A stretch of 64,000 nucleotides of DNA from JAFGXT01 sp963677165 (GTDB lineage Bacteria; Verrucomicrobiota; Lentisphaeria; Victivallales; SZUA-371), in assembly GCA_963677165.2 (NCBI GenBank), contig CAXXSX010000002.1:3472001-3536000 (forward strand), written 5' to 3'. Positions within the stretch are counted from its first letter, which is position 1, and the number at the start of each line of letters is the position of its first letter. Both the position numbers and the translations under genes were made by a program. This document shows positions 8,019 to 17,595 of the stretch, piece after piece. Below the pieces are notes generated by a model, which ran no database searches, was not told the origin of the DNA, and saw only the letters and a program-made list of their open reading frames with translations.

Positions 8019-9497
8019 TTATTTCTTTAAACTATTACTCATCAGCATGTTGGCAGGAGGAAGATTCTCCCCGCCTCGTGGCGGACGGTTAAATTCATCA
8101 TCGGATACGGATGCATCCAATGCGGATTTCATTTTATTTTTAATTTCGCTGTATTCCGGATTATTCCACAGATTATTCAGTTCCAGCGGATCATTGTCCA
8201 TGTCATAGAGTTCACCCTCGTCTGAGGTGTGGTAGTATGACAATTTCCAGCGTTCGTCACGAATCATTGTTCCGTGAATTTCCGGTTCCCAGTAGCGGTT
8301 GCCGTTTCGGATCCCGGTGTTGCGGTAACGGCAGATTGCATATTCGCGATTATCCACTTTATCGTGTTTTGCGGTTTGAATCAGATCGCGCGACATCGGC
8401 ATTTTGTCGGCATATTCGCCTTTTGCCATTCCCGCGGCATTCAGCACCGTTGAGGTAATATCGAAGTTCTGAACCGGAGCCTGGATTTTGGTTCCGGCGT
8501 TTACGCCACCGGGCATGCGCATCAGCATCGGCACTCTGACGCACGGATCATAGAAGAAAGCGCCCTTTACCATCAAGCGATGGTCGCCCAGCATATCGCC
8601 GTGGTCACTGGTAAAGATAATCAAAGTGTTCTCAAGCTGTCCGGTTGATTCCAGACATTCCAGAACGCGTCCGACTTCATCATCAAGTAGTTCCATCATA
8701 GAAAAATAACCGCGACGGATATCGGTGATATCATCATCAGTAAAGTCGTCAAAGTCGCCAAGATAGCCTTCATGGCTCTCACGTATGTGAGCATCAGGAC
8801 GACCATCAAGCGGATTTTCAATCGGAGCAGGAATCTTTTCGGGGGAGATCCGATCGATGTATTCCTGCGGTCCGCAATCGTAAGGATTGTGCGGATCAAA
8901 CACACTCATACAGGTAAACCACGGCCGGTCATTCTCCTTAGTGATAAAATCAATAGTTCGCTGTGCCGCCCAGTGAGTCAAATGAAATTCACGCGGTATA
9001 TCTTTCACTTCCCGTTTCTTGGTCATCAACCGTTTGCAAAGTTCGGGATTAACTTTTTCCAGCCATTTCCGGTAACCGTGAAGCTCTGATTCCATGCAGA
9101 CGCAGGCTTCGTTGCACCACTCGTAAACGTCGAATCCATCATTCGGATGGCGGGCTTTGGACTCAGCAATCATACTGGAAATATGCAGCTTGCCAAACAG
9201 CGCGGTACGATATCCCAGCTGTTGCAAATACACCGGAAACATCACTTCATCTTCCGGCATGTTGTCATAAAGACGATATACACCGTGTCCCGGCAATTCT
9301 TTACCGGTCCAGATTGAGGCACGTGACGGCGTACAAACCGGATTGGACACCACGCAGTTGTTAAATTGCACACCTTCATCAGCCAGACGGTCCAGATTCG
9401 GAGTATTTACGGCTTTGCAACCATAGCAGCTGAGCGAATCGAAGCGCTGCTGGTCGGTCATGATAAGTAAAATATTCGGTTTATCGTTTATACTCAC
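8019..9497 (-). CDS. Sulfatase of the alkaline-phosphatase superfamily
   Basis: A protein of 492 residues from a GTG start at 9497. GGGGAG lies about eight bases upstream, within the end of the preceding gene, only four bases after its stop. The longer reading to 9611 would create a false signal peptide from the overlapping gene. Near the N-terminus are the metal-binding IMTDQQR and, at residues 55-59, CTPSR, the C-x-P-S-R motif whose Cys is converted to formylglycine. ITSTVLNAAGM and SDHGDMLGDH are further family marks. It should hydrolyse sulfate esters, probably on glycans. No maturase (anSME or catalytic FGE) is in the window. No export signal is visible, so it may act in the cytoplasm on imported sugars. 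Confidence 0.85.
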   Translation of the reverse strand: MSINDKPNILLIMTDQQRFDSLSCYGCKAVNTPNLDRLADEGVQFNNCVVSNPVCTPSRASIWTGKELPGHGVYRLYDNMPEDEVMFPVYLQQLGYRTALFGKLHISSMIAESKARHPNDGFDVYEWCNEACVCMESELHGYRKWLEKVNPELCKRLMTKKREVKDIPREFHLTHWAAQRTIDFITKENDRPWFTCMSVFDPHNPYDCGPQEYIDRISPEKIPAPIENPLDGRPDAHIRESHEGYLGDFDDFTDDDITDIRRGYFSMMELLDDEVGRVLECLESTGQLENTLIIFTSDHGDMLGDHRLMVKGAFFYDPCVRVPMLMRMPGGVNAGTKIQAPVQNFDITSTVLNAAGMAKGEYADKMPMSRDLIQTAKHDKVDNREYAICRYRNTGIRNGNRYWEPEIHGTMIRDERWKLSYYHTSDEGELYDMDNDPLELNNLWNNPEYSEIKNKMKSALDASVSDDEFNRPPRGGENLPPANMLMSNSLKK

Positions 9498-9501
9498 TGG
9501 A

Positions 9502-11040
9502 TTACTCCCCACATGCTTTGGTTGCGACTTCACTCCAGGAGCGGTTGAACTCTCCGTTAATATGCAAATCACGCATATTGTGAAAATACCAGTCCTGAAT
9601 TTCCTGTTCATAGGTCAAGCCGTTTTCTGCCTGGAAATACTGCCTTGGGTGGGAATCATGATGCCCCGGACGAACCAGCGGCGGTAATGTATCTTCAGAG
9701 GTAAACGACCATTCAAGCAACATGTCCTTGAGCTTCCGTCCCACTTCTGAATCCTTGTGCTGTACCCAGAGGTTGTCCTGTTCATCAGGATCATTTTCGA
9801 GGTTGTAAATCTCGCCTTCATCGCTGCCCGGATAATAAACCATTTTCCACGGTCCGGTACGCACCATTCTGCCAAAGTAGTTTTCAGCAAAAGCCGCTTC
9901 GCGATGGAACGAACGCTTTTCTGGTTCGTTGAGCAGCGGCAGTAAACTTTTGCCATTTCTACCGGGACCGGGATTGGAACCGGCAAGATCGCAGATCGTA
10001 TTAAACAGGTCCACATTTTCAACAAACGCCGCGGAGCGTCCTGACTTAAACAGCCATGGAGCATGTACAATCAACGGAGCCTTCACGCTCTGTTCATAGA
10101 AACATTGTTTGTAAAATAGTCCATGATCTCCAAGCAAGTCGCCGTGATCCGAGGTATAAATAATGATTGTATTATCGTAAAGCCCTTTTTCCTTGAGCGT
10201 ATTGATGATGCGCCCGATCCAGTCATCCACCAGTGTATTCAAACCATAATAGCCCTTTTTCACCATCCGTATCTGCTTTGGCGTAATTTCGTCTGATTTA
10301 TACGGGCGGTTAAGGCGTTCGTTAATATAGTTGTACGCCGCTTTGGGTTTGCGTTCGACTTCGCCCGGAAGCATATTGCGCGGCGGCAGTTCCACATCAT
10401 CAAACAGATGATCGTATGGCGCCGGCGGATCATACGGATTATGCGGACTCAGGAACGAACCGAAAATGCAGAACGGACCTTCCGCCTTGTCAAGATATTC
10501 ACAAACAGACGCGCCGACAAATGAGTCGATATGCAAGTCAACCGGTACTTTTGATTCAACCGCGGTGCAGTTGTTAACATAGTCCGGATCAGACTCATCA
10601 TAAAGCTCTTTGCGACTGGTACCGTTTTTATTCAGGAAACGTTCGTAATCATCGTTTACCGCATAATTAAACTTGGCTTCGGCGATAACTCTGCCGTCAA
10701 AACCGAACCGGTCATCCCATGGCGTAAAGTGCATCTTGCCGATTGCGCCGGTATTGTAGCCGTCGCGGGACAGCACATGCCCGAAACTGGTTTCCCAGGA
10801 ATGCGGTGCACGCCAGTTAGCAGTTACACCATGGTTATGAGGATAGCGTCCGGTACAGATACTGTAGCGGGAAGGACAGCATACTGGATTCGCCACATAA
10901 CAGTTATCAAAAACCACACCGTTTTCCGCGAGCCAGTCAAGATTAGGGGTTATGGCTTCTTTTGAACCGTAGCATCCCAGGGAATCCGGACGTTGCTGGT
11001 CAGTCATCAAAAGAATAATATTCGGACGCTGCTTACTCAT
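9502..11040 (-). CDS. Second sulfatase of the alkaline-phosphatase superfamily
   Basis: A protein of 512 residues with ATG at 11040 after GGGGGAG. The metal-binding LLMTDQQRPDS is near the N-terminus and the formylglycine motif CCPSR is at residues 54-58, so Cys54 is the expected modified residue. SDHGDLLGDHGLFYK is the usual second metal segment. The C-terminal part has the GEIYNLENDPDEQDNLW block common in choline/glycan sulfatases. It is related to, but clearly diverged from, the next gene, suggesting two steps on one sulfated substrate. The gap to the upstream sialidase-like gene is 10 bases, so this is one operon. No signal peptide is visible. Confidence 0.85.
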   Translation of the reverse strand: MSKQRPNIILLMTDQQRPDSLGCYGSKEAITPNLDWLAENGVVFDNCYVANPVCCPSRYSICTGRYPHNHGVTANWRAPHSWETSFGHVLSRDGYNTGAIGKMHFTPWDDRFGFDGRVIAEAKFNYAVNDDYERFLNKNGTSRKELYDESDPDYVNNCTAVESKVPVDLHIDSFVGASVCEYLDKAEGPFCIFGSFLSPHNPYDPPAPYDHLFDDVELPPRNMLPGEVERKPKAAYNYINERLNRPYKSDEITPKQIRMVKKGYYGLNTLVDDWIGRIINTLKEKGLYDNTIIIYTSDHGDLLGDHGLFYKQCFYEQSVKAPLIVHAPWLFKSGRSAAFVENVDLFNTICDLAGSNPGPGRNGKSLLPLLNEPEKRSFHREAAFAENYFGRMVRTGPWKMVYYPGSDEGEIYNLENDPDEQDNLWVQHKDSEVGRKLKDMLLEWSFTSEDTLPPLVRPGHHDSHPRQYFQAENGLTYEQEIQDWYFHNMRDLHINGEFNRSWSEVATKACGE

Positions 11041-11050
11041 TTATCTCCCC

Positions 11051-12310
11051 CTAGTATACCAGACTTCTAAAATTCTTCACCTTGTGGAATGTGATTAAGT
11101 TACCATTATGTGCGGAAGCGGAAGTGCTGTCGCCGGAACGACTCAGAATAGCCAAGTCATCGCCGTCAATAGCCATAGAAGCATAATGCCGTGATTCAAG
11201 TTCATTGTCCTTCGCGGTAACCAGTCCGGCAAAACACCAGTCAACCATGTTCTTTGAAAAATGCAGAACCATACGGGTGCGCTGGTTGTTTGGCAGGTTG
11301 TAACGATTATCCTCAAGCAATTCAGCTTTAGTCATTGAGTCAGTAGCCTGAGTATTCAGCAACCAGTAAAGTTTGGTCTGTTCATCGTAAAGGATATGGA
11401 ATTTCATCTGTCCGCCCGGAAGTGGAAGGAAACGACACTCTCCACCGGAAGGCAGCTTCTGGAAGCCAGTGACCATTTTGCCGGTTCCAGGCTTGTCGCC
11501 CTGTTCGGTAACAGTCAGCAATGCGGCATAACCGGCCCAGCCGATATGTGCCCGGCAAATTAGATGAATGGTTTTCTTATCCGGATCATACCAGTAATGT
11601 GATGGGTCAGTTATCTGGAATATATTGGTTTCAAGCCATCCCGGAGGAGCAAAGTCGCGTCCTGGAGCCGGGAAATAGGTTTCTTTCGGGGTAATAGGAT
11701 AAAAGGACATTCCCTGCTCAATCAGCTCATCATCATCAAACGCGTCACGGAAAACAACCTCTGTAGCAAAATCCCAGTTGTTCACATCAGTAAGGTCGTC
11801 ATCAACTTTTCCGCGCATCAGGACCGGCGCGAGAACACTGGGTTCCCATGAATCGCAATCATCGTAAACTTTACGTTCCATCACCAAATAAACGCAGCCG
11901 TTGGCATATAGTACATTGCACGGAGCCTGATGCCAACTTTGGCCCTTGGTAAAAGTAACGGTATCGGACCATGTTTCACCATCATCGGCAGAAGCGACAA
12001 TCTTCAAGTCGCCTTTATGACCGAGAATATAAATTTTATCTCCGGCGACAAACGGACGCGCGTGCAGAAATGGGAACTCCCCGGTTTTGCGCCAGGTATC
12101 GCCGTGATCATCGCTTACATAAATATAACCAATATGGGAATCGCACTTATTGCCTTCAAGTCTTTCCACGCCGGGACCGCGAAAACCACCGGTCGCAATC
12201 AGTCTGCCGCTGTCAAGACAGCAAATACCGGGACTGCATGTCCAGGTATCTTTGGCACAAGGCGTCTGCATAACAATAATCTCATTCTCAGCCAATGCTG
12301 TAATCTTCAT
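11051..12310 (-). CDS. Sialidase-superfamily protein (Asp-box repeats)
   Basis: A protein of 419 residues. The start at ATG 12310 is preferred over the ATG at 12325 because GGAGAG lies seven bases upstream of it. Asp-box motifs of the S-x-D-x-G-x-T-W type are visible (VSDDHGDTWR and ASADDGETWS), which mark six-bladed beta-propellers of the sialidase/BNR superfamily. Family members include exo-sialidases and other glycoside hydrolases or lyases; the catalytic Tyr-Glu pair was not assigned. It is the first gene of the operon with two sulfatases and a pyruvate-family aldolase. A route releasing and splitting sialic-acid-like sugars is attractive but unproven. No signal peptide is evident. Confidence 0.7.
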   Translation of the reverse strand: MKITALAENEIIVMQTPCAKDTWTCSPGICCLDSGRLIATGGFRGPGVERLEGNKCDSHIGYIYVSDDHGDTWRKTGEFPFLHARPFVAGDKIYILGHKGDLKIVASADDGETWSDTVTFTKGQSWHQAPCNVLYANGCVYLVMERKVYDDCDSWEPSVLAPVLMRGKVDDDLTDVNNWDFATEVVFRDAFDDDELIEQGMSFYPITPKETYFPAPGRDFAPPGWLETNIFQITDPSHYWYDPDKKTIHLICRAHIGWAGYAALLTVTEQGDKPGTGKMVTGFQKLPSGGECRFLPLPGGQMKFHILYDEQTKLYWLLNTQATDSMTKAELLEDNRYNLPNNQRTRMVLHFSKNMVDWCFAGLVTAKDNELESRHYASMAIDGDDLAILSRSGDSTSASAHNGNLITFHKVKNFRSLVY

Positions 12311-12498
12311 AGGGGAGCTCTCCATTATTCATAATCTTCAAGAAGTATAATTCATTGCCTGTATTTATAATAAATTTTCAATCAGAAATTCTCAACTAAA
12401 TATTAATTTTACCACATTCTTTTCTCGGCATTATGCTCAAAGTTGTTGAATAATATTCAGGACTTTTGTTTTGAATATTCAGATTTGCAAACAAAAAA

Positions 12499-12528
12499 AG
12501 CTTTGCCGGTCGCCCAACCGGCAAAGCT
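12499..12528. terminator. Bidirectional rho-independent terminator
   Basis: AGCTTTGCCGGT (12499-12510) pairs with ACCGGCAAAGCT (12517-12528), a perfect 12-bp stem with a six-base loop. A-runs on the left and T-runs on the right make it work on either strand. It ends the glycosidase gene transcribed from the right. Confidence 0.85.
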
Positions 12529-12569
12529 AAGTTTTTTGAATATATCAAAAAAACGAGGAGATTTTTATT

Positions 12570-15500
12570 TTAGTCTCTCAGGTACTTCAGTCTGGTTACA
12601 TAGAATGTACCGGTCCCCCCCTTGCAGTCAATGACAATGGAGCGCCATTTCACGGGGAAGTCAATCTTATTATTAGCGTTTGGTCCCCAATGTCCACGAT
12701 ACCGTTCCTTACTCAGATCAAAGTTGAAAGTAATCCACTGATTACTCGCCACCTGACCGCGTTTTTCGTATTGGAAGACTTCGCCCTGACTATCTACTAA
12801 CCTGAAGTTCACCTTATTGATTTTTAATCCGGATACCTGATATAACTGGAATGAAACAGCCCCGTCAAGCGGCGCGCCCATATCAACAACAGGCTCCTTT
12901 TCGGCTAGAAGTTCGACAAACTTCCTTCCGCCTTTCATATGAACCTCATACACATCCTTCTTATCATAAGCTTCAGTATATTTGGTTGAGTAGAAACTAC
13001 CGGGCTTTACCTTATATTGACGTTTTTTACCGGAAGCCAGAACGAATGCTTCGTCCTCCTTCATTGATGAACTTAGTTTTACTTCATTATTATTCATCTG
13101 GTAAACAATCACATTATGGCGATATTTCTTCTTGTCGGTTTCAAACATACCGGTAAGGATATATGGAGATTCGCCGGTGTACGGACGTTTCTTGATCATG
13201 ATATTAAACTTAACGGTAGTGGCGCCATCAGCCGGAATCGTTACTTTTTGACGAGCAGGAGTCACTTCCCAGCCGCCGTCGGAATTGCAGGTCGGCGGAA
13301 CCAGATAAACTTCTCCGGTCTGCTCTTTACTTGTAAGATTATGCACGCGAACATCAAGACTCTGAGGTTTCAGACGAGTCAATTTTATTCGGACAACGTG
13401 CTGCATGTTATGCAGATCATTTGGACCTTTCATCTGGCTAAGCGGCGGAAGAATATGAATCTTCGCTTCCGGTTTTACCTTTTCAGCTTCCGGTAATTTA
13501 CGAGCAGCGGAAAGCTTGTATTCAACGTCGCCCTCAACAAATACCGGGTACTCGTTAACCGGAACAGTTACCTTGCCGTCTTTAACCTCAATCTTCGTTC
13601 TGCGTCCCATAATATCAACCATGATAACCGAGCCTTTTGCACTGAATGTCAGGTTTTCAGGACTGGTAATCTTCACCATGGGAACGTCAATACGGCCCCT
13701 TCTTTGCAACGTTGCCGGTTTGTCCTCTTTCCAGATTAAGGCAGTCCGGTTCTTCTGATTGGAGAAGACGAAGCCAGTGAACTTTTCATTGATATCAATC
13801 TTTCCATTACAGGTTTTATCGCCCAGTTCCGCAACAGTCGTGCGGTAAGACATCAACGCCGGTTTCGGCAGAAAATCAGATTTGATAATGCCGAATTCTG
13901 ATTCCGTACCCTTTACCACCGTATCCATGAATTCATAAACGAATACTTTGCTTACGCCTAACGCAACACTTCCAGCCAGCTTTTTCGGCATATCAAGCGC
14001 CTGATAAGTATAACGTTCTTTCTCATTAGATCCGGGAAAGATATGTTTCCAATAGCCACAACCGCTGGTTTCAGTAATCCAGATAGGTTTGTCTTTCTGT
14101 CCAACCCGAGCGAGCTGATCCTGGAGCTTATAAATTCGGCCAATTACACCTTCATAATAGTTTTTAAAGAAACCATAGTTATGAGTTGCGACCGCGTCGC
14201 AGAAATCTGCGGCATAACTTTCGCCGATAATCGACTGATGAATATGTTCACTGTCACCGATAATAACACTAACTGACGGGTCGGCCAGCTTGGCGGCTTT
14301 ATATGCGGCCTTACACATCTGAGCATAATCGCCGGGAGCTATCTTCCAGCCGTGAGGCTCATTGCCCACTTCCCATGCTTTAACACTCGGATGCTGTTTT
14401 ACCAGATCATAGCATTTCTGAGCATAGGTACTCAGTTCTTTCGGAATACCGTATTTTGCCCACTTCTTTGACATCTCGGTTTCTTTAAACGCGGAATCGA
14501 ACACTTTGTAATTGCAATAATAAGGGAAAAAGGAAAGAACATGAAATCCATCGTCAATCAACGGTTTACAGGAATAATCAACGGGCTGGTCCGTTCTGAC
14601 CCATGACGCATTTGTTGCTTCAAGGATATGCAGGTAGTCAATCGAATACATGCGTCCCCAGCAATTAATCATACGATCAAAATGAGCACTGAGTCCATAT
14701 GGAGATTTACTGCTGCGCTTCACCGAATTTTTATGATCCATCATGACAAACGGGATTGTCTGGCGCTGAAGCTCTTTATCGTTCTGTACGAGCGTAAGGT
14801 AAATGGTATAATAACCGGTCGTTTTAATGTCCGATGTCAGGGAAATAATCTTGACGCCTGCCGTTAGATCAAGATTCTTCGATAGCTCTTTTACCGTTTT
14901 GTCCCAGTAATCTTTTACAACTGCTTTCAGATTTACGCTGCACTTTTCAGCGGACCGGATTTTTAATTTTACTTCCGGCTTATCGGTATAAAACAGGTTG
15001 TTGCTGTCATTTACATCCGGACAAACATACACTGTAGACATGGAAGCTACCCGGAAACCAACATTCCCGAGCCTGACATTATCTTCTGATTTTCCGGAAT
15101 TACAACTGGTATAATGATTTACCTTAATATACTTTTCAGGATTTGCGTCATGTCCAATCGCGATTCTGTGCCAGACATGATGCCGGGTTTCAACCATCTC
15201 CGCAACCGCCAGCGGATGACCATATTCATATTTTCCGTCTTTGAAAAATCTACCTTTATACCATTCATCATGAGATGGTATAAAAAATACTTCGGGAGAT
15301 TTCGCACGGGAAATCTTTCGCATTTTTACCTGCTCGTCAACAATATCATACACTTTGAATTTACTGAGCCAGTTGCAATACTCCGCGGCATTGGCATAAC
15401 TAACGAAAGTAACGGGCTTATCGGCAGTAGCATACTTAGCAGTATATGTATAACTACCGGGGGGTCCTTCACGGGTGATTGCCATCTGTGAATCAAACGT

Positions 15501-15731
15501 GTCAACCTTACCGGATTTATTGGTACTGTTGAGAAATTCAGCGTAATCGGCATTTGATACAGGAGCGTCAGCAATGCGGTAATAGTAGTTTACCGCACCA
15601 CGCCCACGAGCATTCACGCGGATATCAGGGGAGTTTCCGGGGGTGCCCACCGTTTTCATATTATATGATGCAGCATGAACTGCAATAGTCGACAATATTA
15701 TAGCCGAAATTAGGCATAAGTTTCTGAACAT
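12570..15731 (-). CDS. Secreted clan GH-A-like glycosidase with FGE-like N-domain
   Basis: A protein of 1053 residues with a signal peptide (about 1-20, ending HAA). Residues about 30-235 resemble an FGE-sulfatase/C-type-lectin-like domain (PVSNADYAEFL, FVSYANAAEYCNWLSK, FFIPSHDEWYKG, VGFRVAS). Next comes a TIM-barrel-like domain. It has GNEPHGW near residue 453, giving a candidate acid/base Glu, and IWITETSGCG near 552, giving a candidate nucleophile Glu. That is the spacing of clan GH-A enzymes such as GH39. The C-terminal 350 residues look like beta-sandwich modules. Substrate cannot be read from sequence. It lies downstream of a LacI regulator and a pseudopilin gene, with a terminator before and after it. 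The FGE-like part lacks obvious catalytic Cys pairs and is more likely a binding domain. Confidence 0.7.
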   Translation of the reverse strand: MFRNLCLISAIILSTIAVHAASYNMKTVGTPGNSPDIRVNARGRGAVNYYYRIADAPVSNADYAEFLNSTNKSGKVDTFDSQMAITREGPPGSYTYTAKYATADKPVTFVSYANAAEYCNWLSKFKVYDIVDEQVKMRKISRAKSPEVFFIPSHDEWYKGRFFKDGKYEYGHPLAVAEMVETRHHVWHRIAIGHDANPEKYIKVNHYTSCNSGKSEDNVRLGNVGFRVASMSTVYVCPDVNDSNNLFYTDKPEVKLKIRSAEKCSVNLKAVVKDYWDKTVKELSKNLDLTAGVKIISLTSDIKTTGYYTIYLTLVQNDKELQRQTIPFVMMDHKNSVKRSSKSPYGLSAHFDRMINCWGRMYSIDYLHILEATNASWVRTDQPVDYSCKPLIDDGFHVLSFFPYYCNYKVFDSAFKETEMSKKWAKYGIPKELSTYAQKCYDLVKQHPSVKAWEVGNEPHGWKIAPGDYAQMCKAAYKAAKLADPSVSVIIGDSEHIHQSIIGESYAADFCDAVATHNYGFFKNYYEGVIGRIYKLQDQLARVGQKDKPIWITETSGCGYWKHIFPGSNEKERYTYQALDMPKKLAGSVALGVSKVFVYEFMDTVVKGTESEFGIIKSDFLPKPALMSYRTTVAELGDKTCNGKIDINEKFTGFVFSNQKNRTALIWKEDKPATLQRRGRIDVPMVKITSPENLTFSAKGSVIMVDIMGRRTKIEVKDGKVTVPVNEYPVFVEGDVEYKLSAARKLPEAEKVKPEAKIHILPPLSQMKGPNDLHNMQHVVRIKLTRLKPQSLDVRVHNLTSKEQTGEVYLVPPTCNSDGGWEVTPARQKVTIPADGATTVKFNIMIKKRPYTGESPYILTGMFETDKKKYRHNVIVYQMNNNEVKLSSSMKEDEAFVLASGKKRQYKVKPGSFYSTKYTEAYDKKDVYEVHMKGGRKFVELLAEKEPVVDMGAPLDGAVSFQLYQVSGLKINKVNFRLVDSQGEVFQYEKRGQVASNQWITFNFDLSKERYRGHWGPNANNKIDFPVKWRSIVIDCKGGTGTFYVTRLKYLRD

Positions 15732-15782
15732 TAGTAGATTTTCCTTTCCATCCGAGGGTTGTTTCAGGCGTTTAACTACCTT

Positions 15783-15810
15783 AAAAAAAGGGCGGATACA
15801 ATCCGCCCTT
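15783..15810 (-). terminator. Rho-independent terminator after the pseudopilin gene
   Basis: AAGGGCGGAT (15788-15797) pairs with ATCCGCCCTT (15801-15810) around a three-base loop; the A-run at 15783-15789 becomes the U tract on the minus strand. It lies between the pseudopilin and the glycosidase genes and may set their ratio. Confidence 0.85.
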
Positions 15811-15827
15811 GGTCGACGTGGGATATA

Positions 15828-16487
15828 TTACTTTCTTCTGCTGAAAAAAGTTTCCCAATTATTAGTAAATTGGGAGTAATCACGTTCATATTGAACATGA
15901 CCATCACCAAACAGATAGTTATTACCTTTAGAGTGACGATTCGCGATAGTACTCAGAAAAGTATTGTAATCGTAAAACGAATAATTAGTGCCACCAACTT
16001 CAGTATTGATAATTAGCTGAGATATATTCTTCAGTTTACATAATTTCTTGTAGAAACTATTATAACCTCTGCCGCCTGCACTCAAAATTATCCCGGTAAC
16101 CCTGATATTAGCGCCATACTGACCGACATAGCCCTGTAAAGTAGTATTATACAGTTCAGATGGAGGCGTAGGATTGGACGGGCAAATAAAAACATTGCTC
16201 TTAGCCTTTAAAAGATCAGCTTCATCCAACATTTTGAACCAGCCCCAATGCGGAGTTCCCTGATAAAATGCCGGAACAAATCCGTTATCATAGGACTCGG
16301 CATACATAATTTCAGCAGTTCCAATCTGCTTAAAGTTTGAAGCACATGAAATTTGTTTTGCGGTTTCCTTCGCGCGGCTTAATGCTGGGAGAAGCATTGA
16401 TGCCAGAATCGCGATAATAGCGATCACAACGAGGAGTTCGATAAGAGTGAATTTCCGATTTTGTTCTTTTTTGCCTTTCATAGCCAT
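15828..16487 (-). CDS. Type II secretion-like pseudopilin, H-X9-DG type
   Basis: A protein of 219 residues. After a short basic leader comes KFTLIELLVVIAIIAILASM, the prepilin peptidase site (cleavage before Phe, Glu at +5) and N-terminal helix. The globular part ends with His-nine residues-Asp-Gly (the RHSKGNNYLFGDGHV stretch), the H-X9-DG hallmark of a very expanded family in Lentisphaerota and Planctomycetota. Such proteins are thought to be processed like type IV pilins and to act in secretion or on the surface; individual functions are unknown. AAGGAG precedes ATG 16487. It lies between a LacI regulator and a secreted glycosidase, as its paralogue at 27972 lies between two secreted proteins. 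Confidence 0.85.
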   Translation of the reverse strand: MAMKGKKEQNRKFTLIELLVVIAIIAILASMLLPALSRAKETAKQISCASNFKQIGTAEIMYAESYDNGFVPAFYQGTPHWGWFKMLDEADLLKAKSNVFICPSNPTPPSELYNTTLQGYVGQYGANIRVTGIILSAGGRGYNSFYKKLCKLKNISQLIINTEVGGTNYSFYDYNTFLSTIANRHSKGNNYLFGDGHVQYERDYSQFTNNWETFFSRRK

Positions 16488-16527
16488 TTTCTTTCTCCTT
16501 TTTAATAAGGTTACTTGTTTAGTTTGT

Positions 16528-17595
16528 TTATGTCAAGTTATTTAAGTTTTTAACGCTTCCCCGAGCAACCAGTCGGGGCTTTTCAATAAGACGAACCGCA
16601 TTTCTAAATACGGAAGTGTTTTTTGTCTTGCTTTTTATATTATTCATTAGAAGTTGAATGATTTTATCAACGTAATCTTCAAGTTCAAATGAAATGGTTG
16701 TAATACCTGGGTGCATTAATTCCGCAATCGGCATATCGTTTACACCGATAAATGATATATCATCCGGAATGCGATAGCCGCGTTCCGCCAGAATCTTCAT
16801 GGTGTGGGCCGCAATATTATCGCTGTGACAGAAAAATGCGGTTGGCAGATCACCAGACTCAACCAGTGCCATAAACTTCTCGATATCAAGTTGATATCCT
16901 TCGGCTTGAGGAATCATCCAATTTTTGTTAAACGGTAAACCATATCTAGATAAAGAATCAGTAAATCCAGAATAACGAGTTTTTAAATCCAGCAATGAAT
17001 GCTCTTTTAATTCATATCCCAGCATACCAATTTGCTTATGCCCGTTTTCTACCAGATGATCTACAGCCATTTGTGCTGCCTGGTATGCATCAGGTTTAAC
17101 GCTGTCAATTGGCAGATGTTCAACAGAGTCAAATGCCATTACATAATTAAAGGCACCAATATACGGATGAATCGCTTGATACTCGTCCAGAAATCCCATC
17201 GGACCAACTACCAGCGCATCGACATTCAAACGGGCAAGAAAATTAACTCCGTCAATCAGTCTTTTTGAGTTATCTGATGCAATAAACATGCTGAGGTGAT
17301 ATCCCTGATTCCAGAGCTTTTCCTGTAAACGGTTCAAAATGGCACTGTACCAGGAATCAACTGGTGACTGTTTCAGGATAAAACCAATTATATTTGTTTT
17401 TCCTTTTAACAGAGACTTTGCGAGCAATGAAGGCTGATAACCAATCTTTCTAGCGTATTTACAGATCGCTTCGGCTTTATCGGCTGATACATTCTTACGT
17501 TTATTTAACGCATTGCTGACTGTAACGGTCGAAACTCCGAAGACCTGAGCTATTTCTGTTAATGTTGCTTTTGTATTCTGCATTATTGCTACCAC
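16528..17595 (-). CDS. LacI-family transcriptional regulator
   Basis: A protein of 355 residues. The N-terminus has the LacI helix-turn-helix (TLTEIAQVFGVSTVTVSNALNKR) followed by the hinge helix region and a periplasmic-binding-protein-like sugar-binding domain (IGMLGYE, FFCHSDNIAAHTMKILAERG, ISFIGVNDMPIAELMHPGITTI). A GTG at 17595 with AAAGGA upstream is the likely start; an ATG at 17583 is possible. It probably controls the pseudopilin and glycosidase genes downstream (gap 40 bases to the pseudopilin) in response to a sugar. A perfect inverted repeat just upstream may be its own operator. Confidence 0.85.
   Translation of the reverse strand: MVAIMQNTKATLTEIAQVFGVSTVTVSNALNKRKNVSADKAEAICKYARKIGYQPSLLAKSLLKGKTNIIGFILKQSPVDSWYSAILNRLQEKLWNQGYHLSMFIASDNSKRLIDGVNFLARLNVDALVVGPMGFLDEYQAIHPYIGAFNYVMAFDSVEHLPIDSVKPDAYQAAQMAVDHLVENGHKQIGMLGYELKEHSLLDLKTRYSGFTDSLSRYGLPFNKNWMIPQAEGYQLDIEKFMALVESGDLPTAFFCHSDNIAAHTMKILAERGYRIPDDISFIGVNDMPIAELMHPGITTISFELEDYVDKIIQLLMNNIKSKTKNTSVFRNAVRLIEKPRLVARGSVKNLNNLT

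Noticed and set aside
8019..9611. Sulfatase with a 38-residue signal peptide starting at 9611
   Set aside because: The extension lies inside the 3' end of the upstream sulfatase gene; a GTG start at 9497 with a good ribosome binding site is better.
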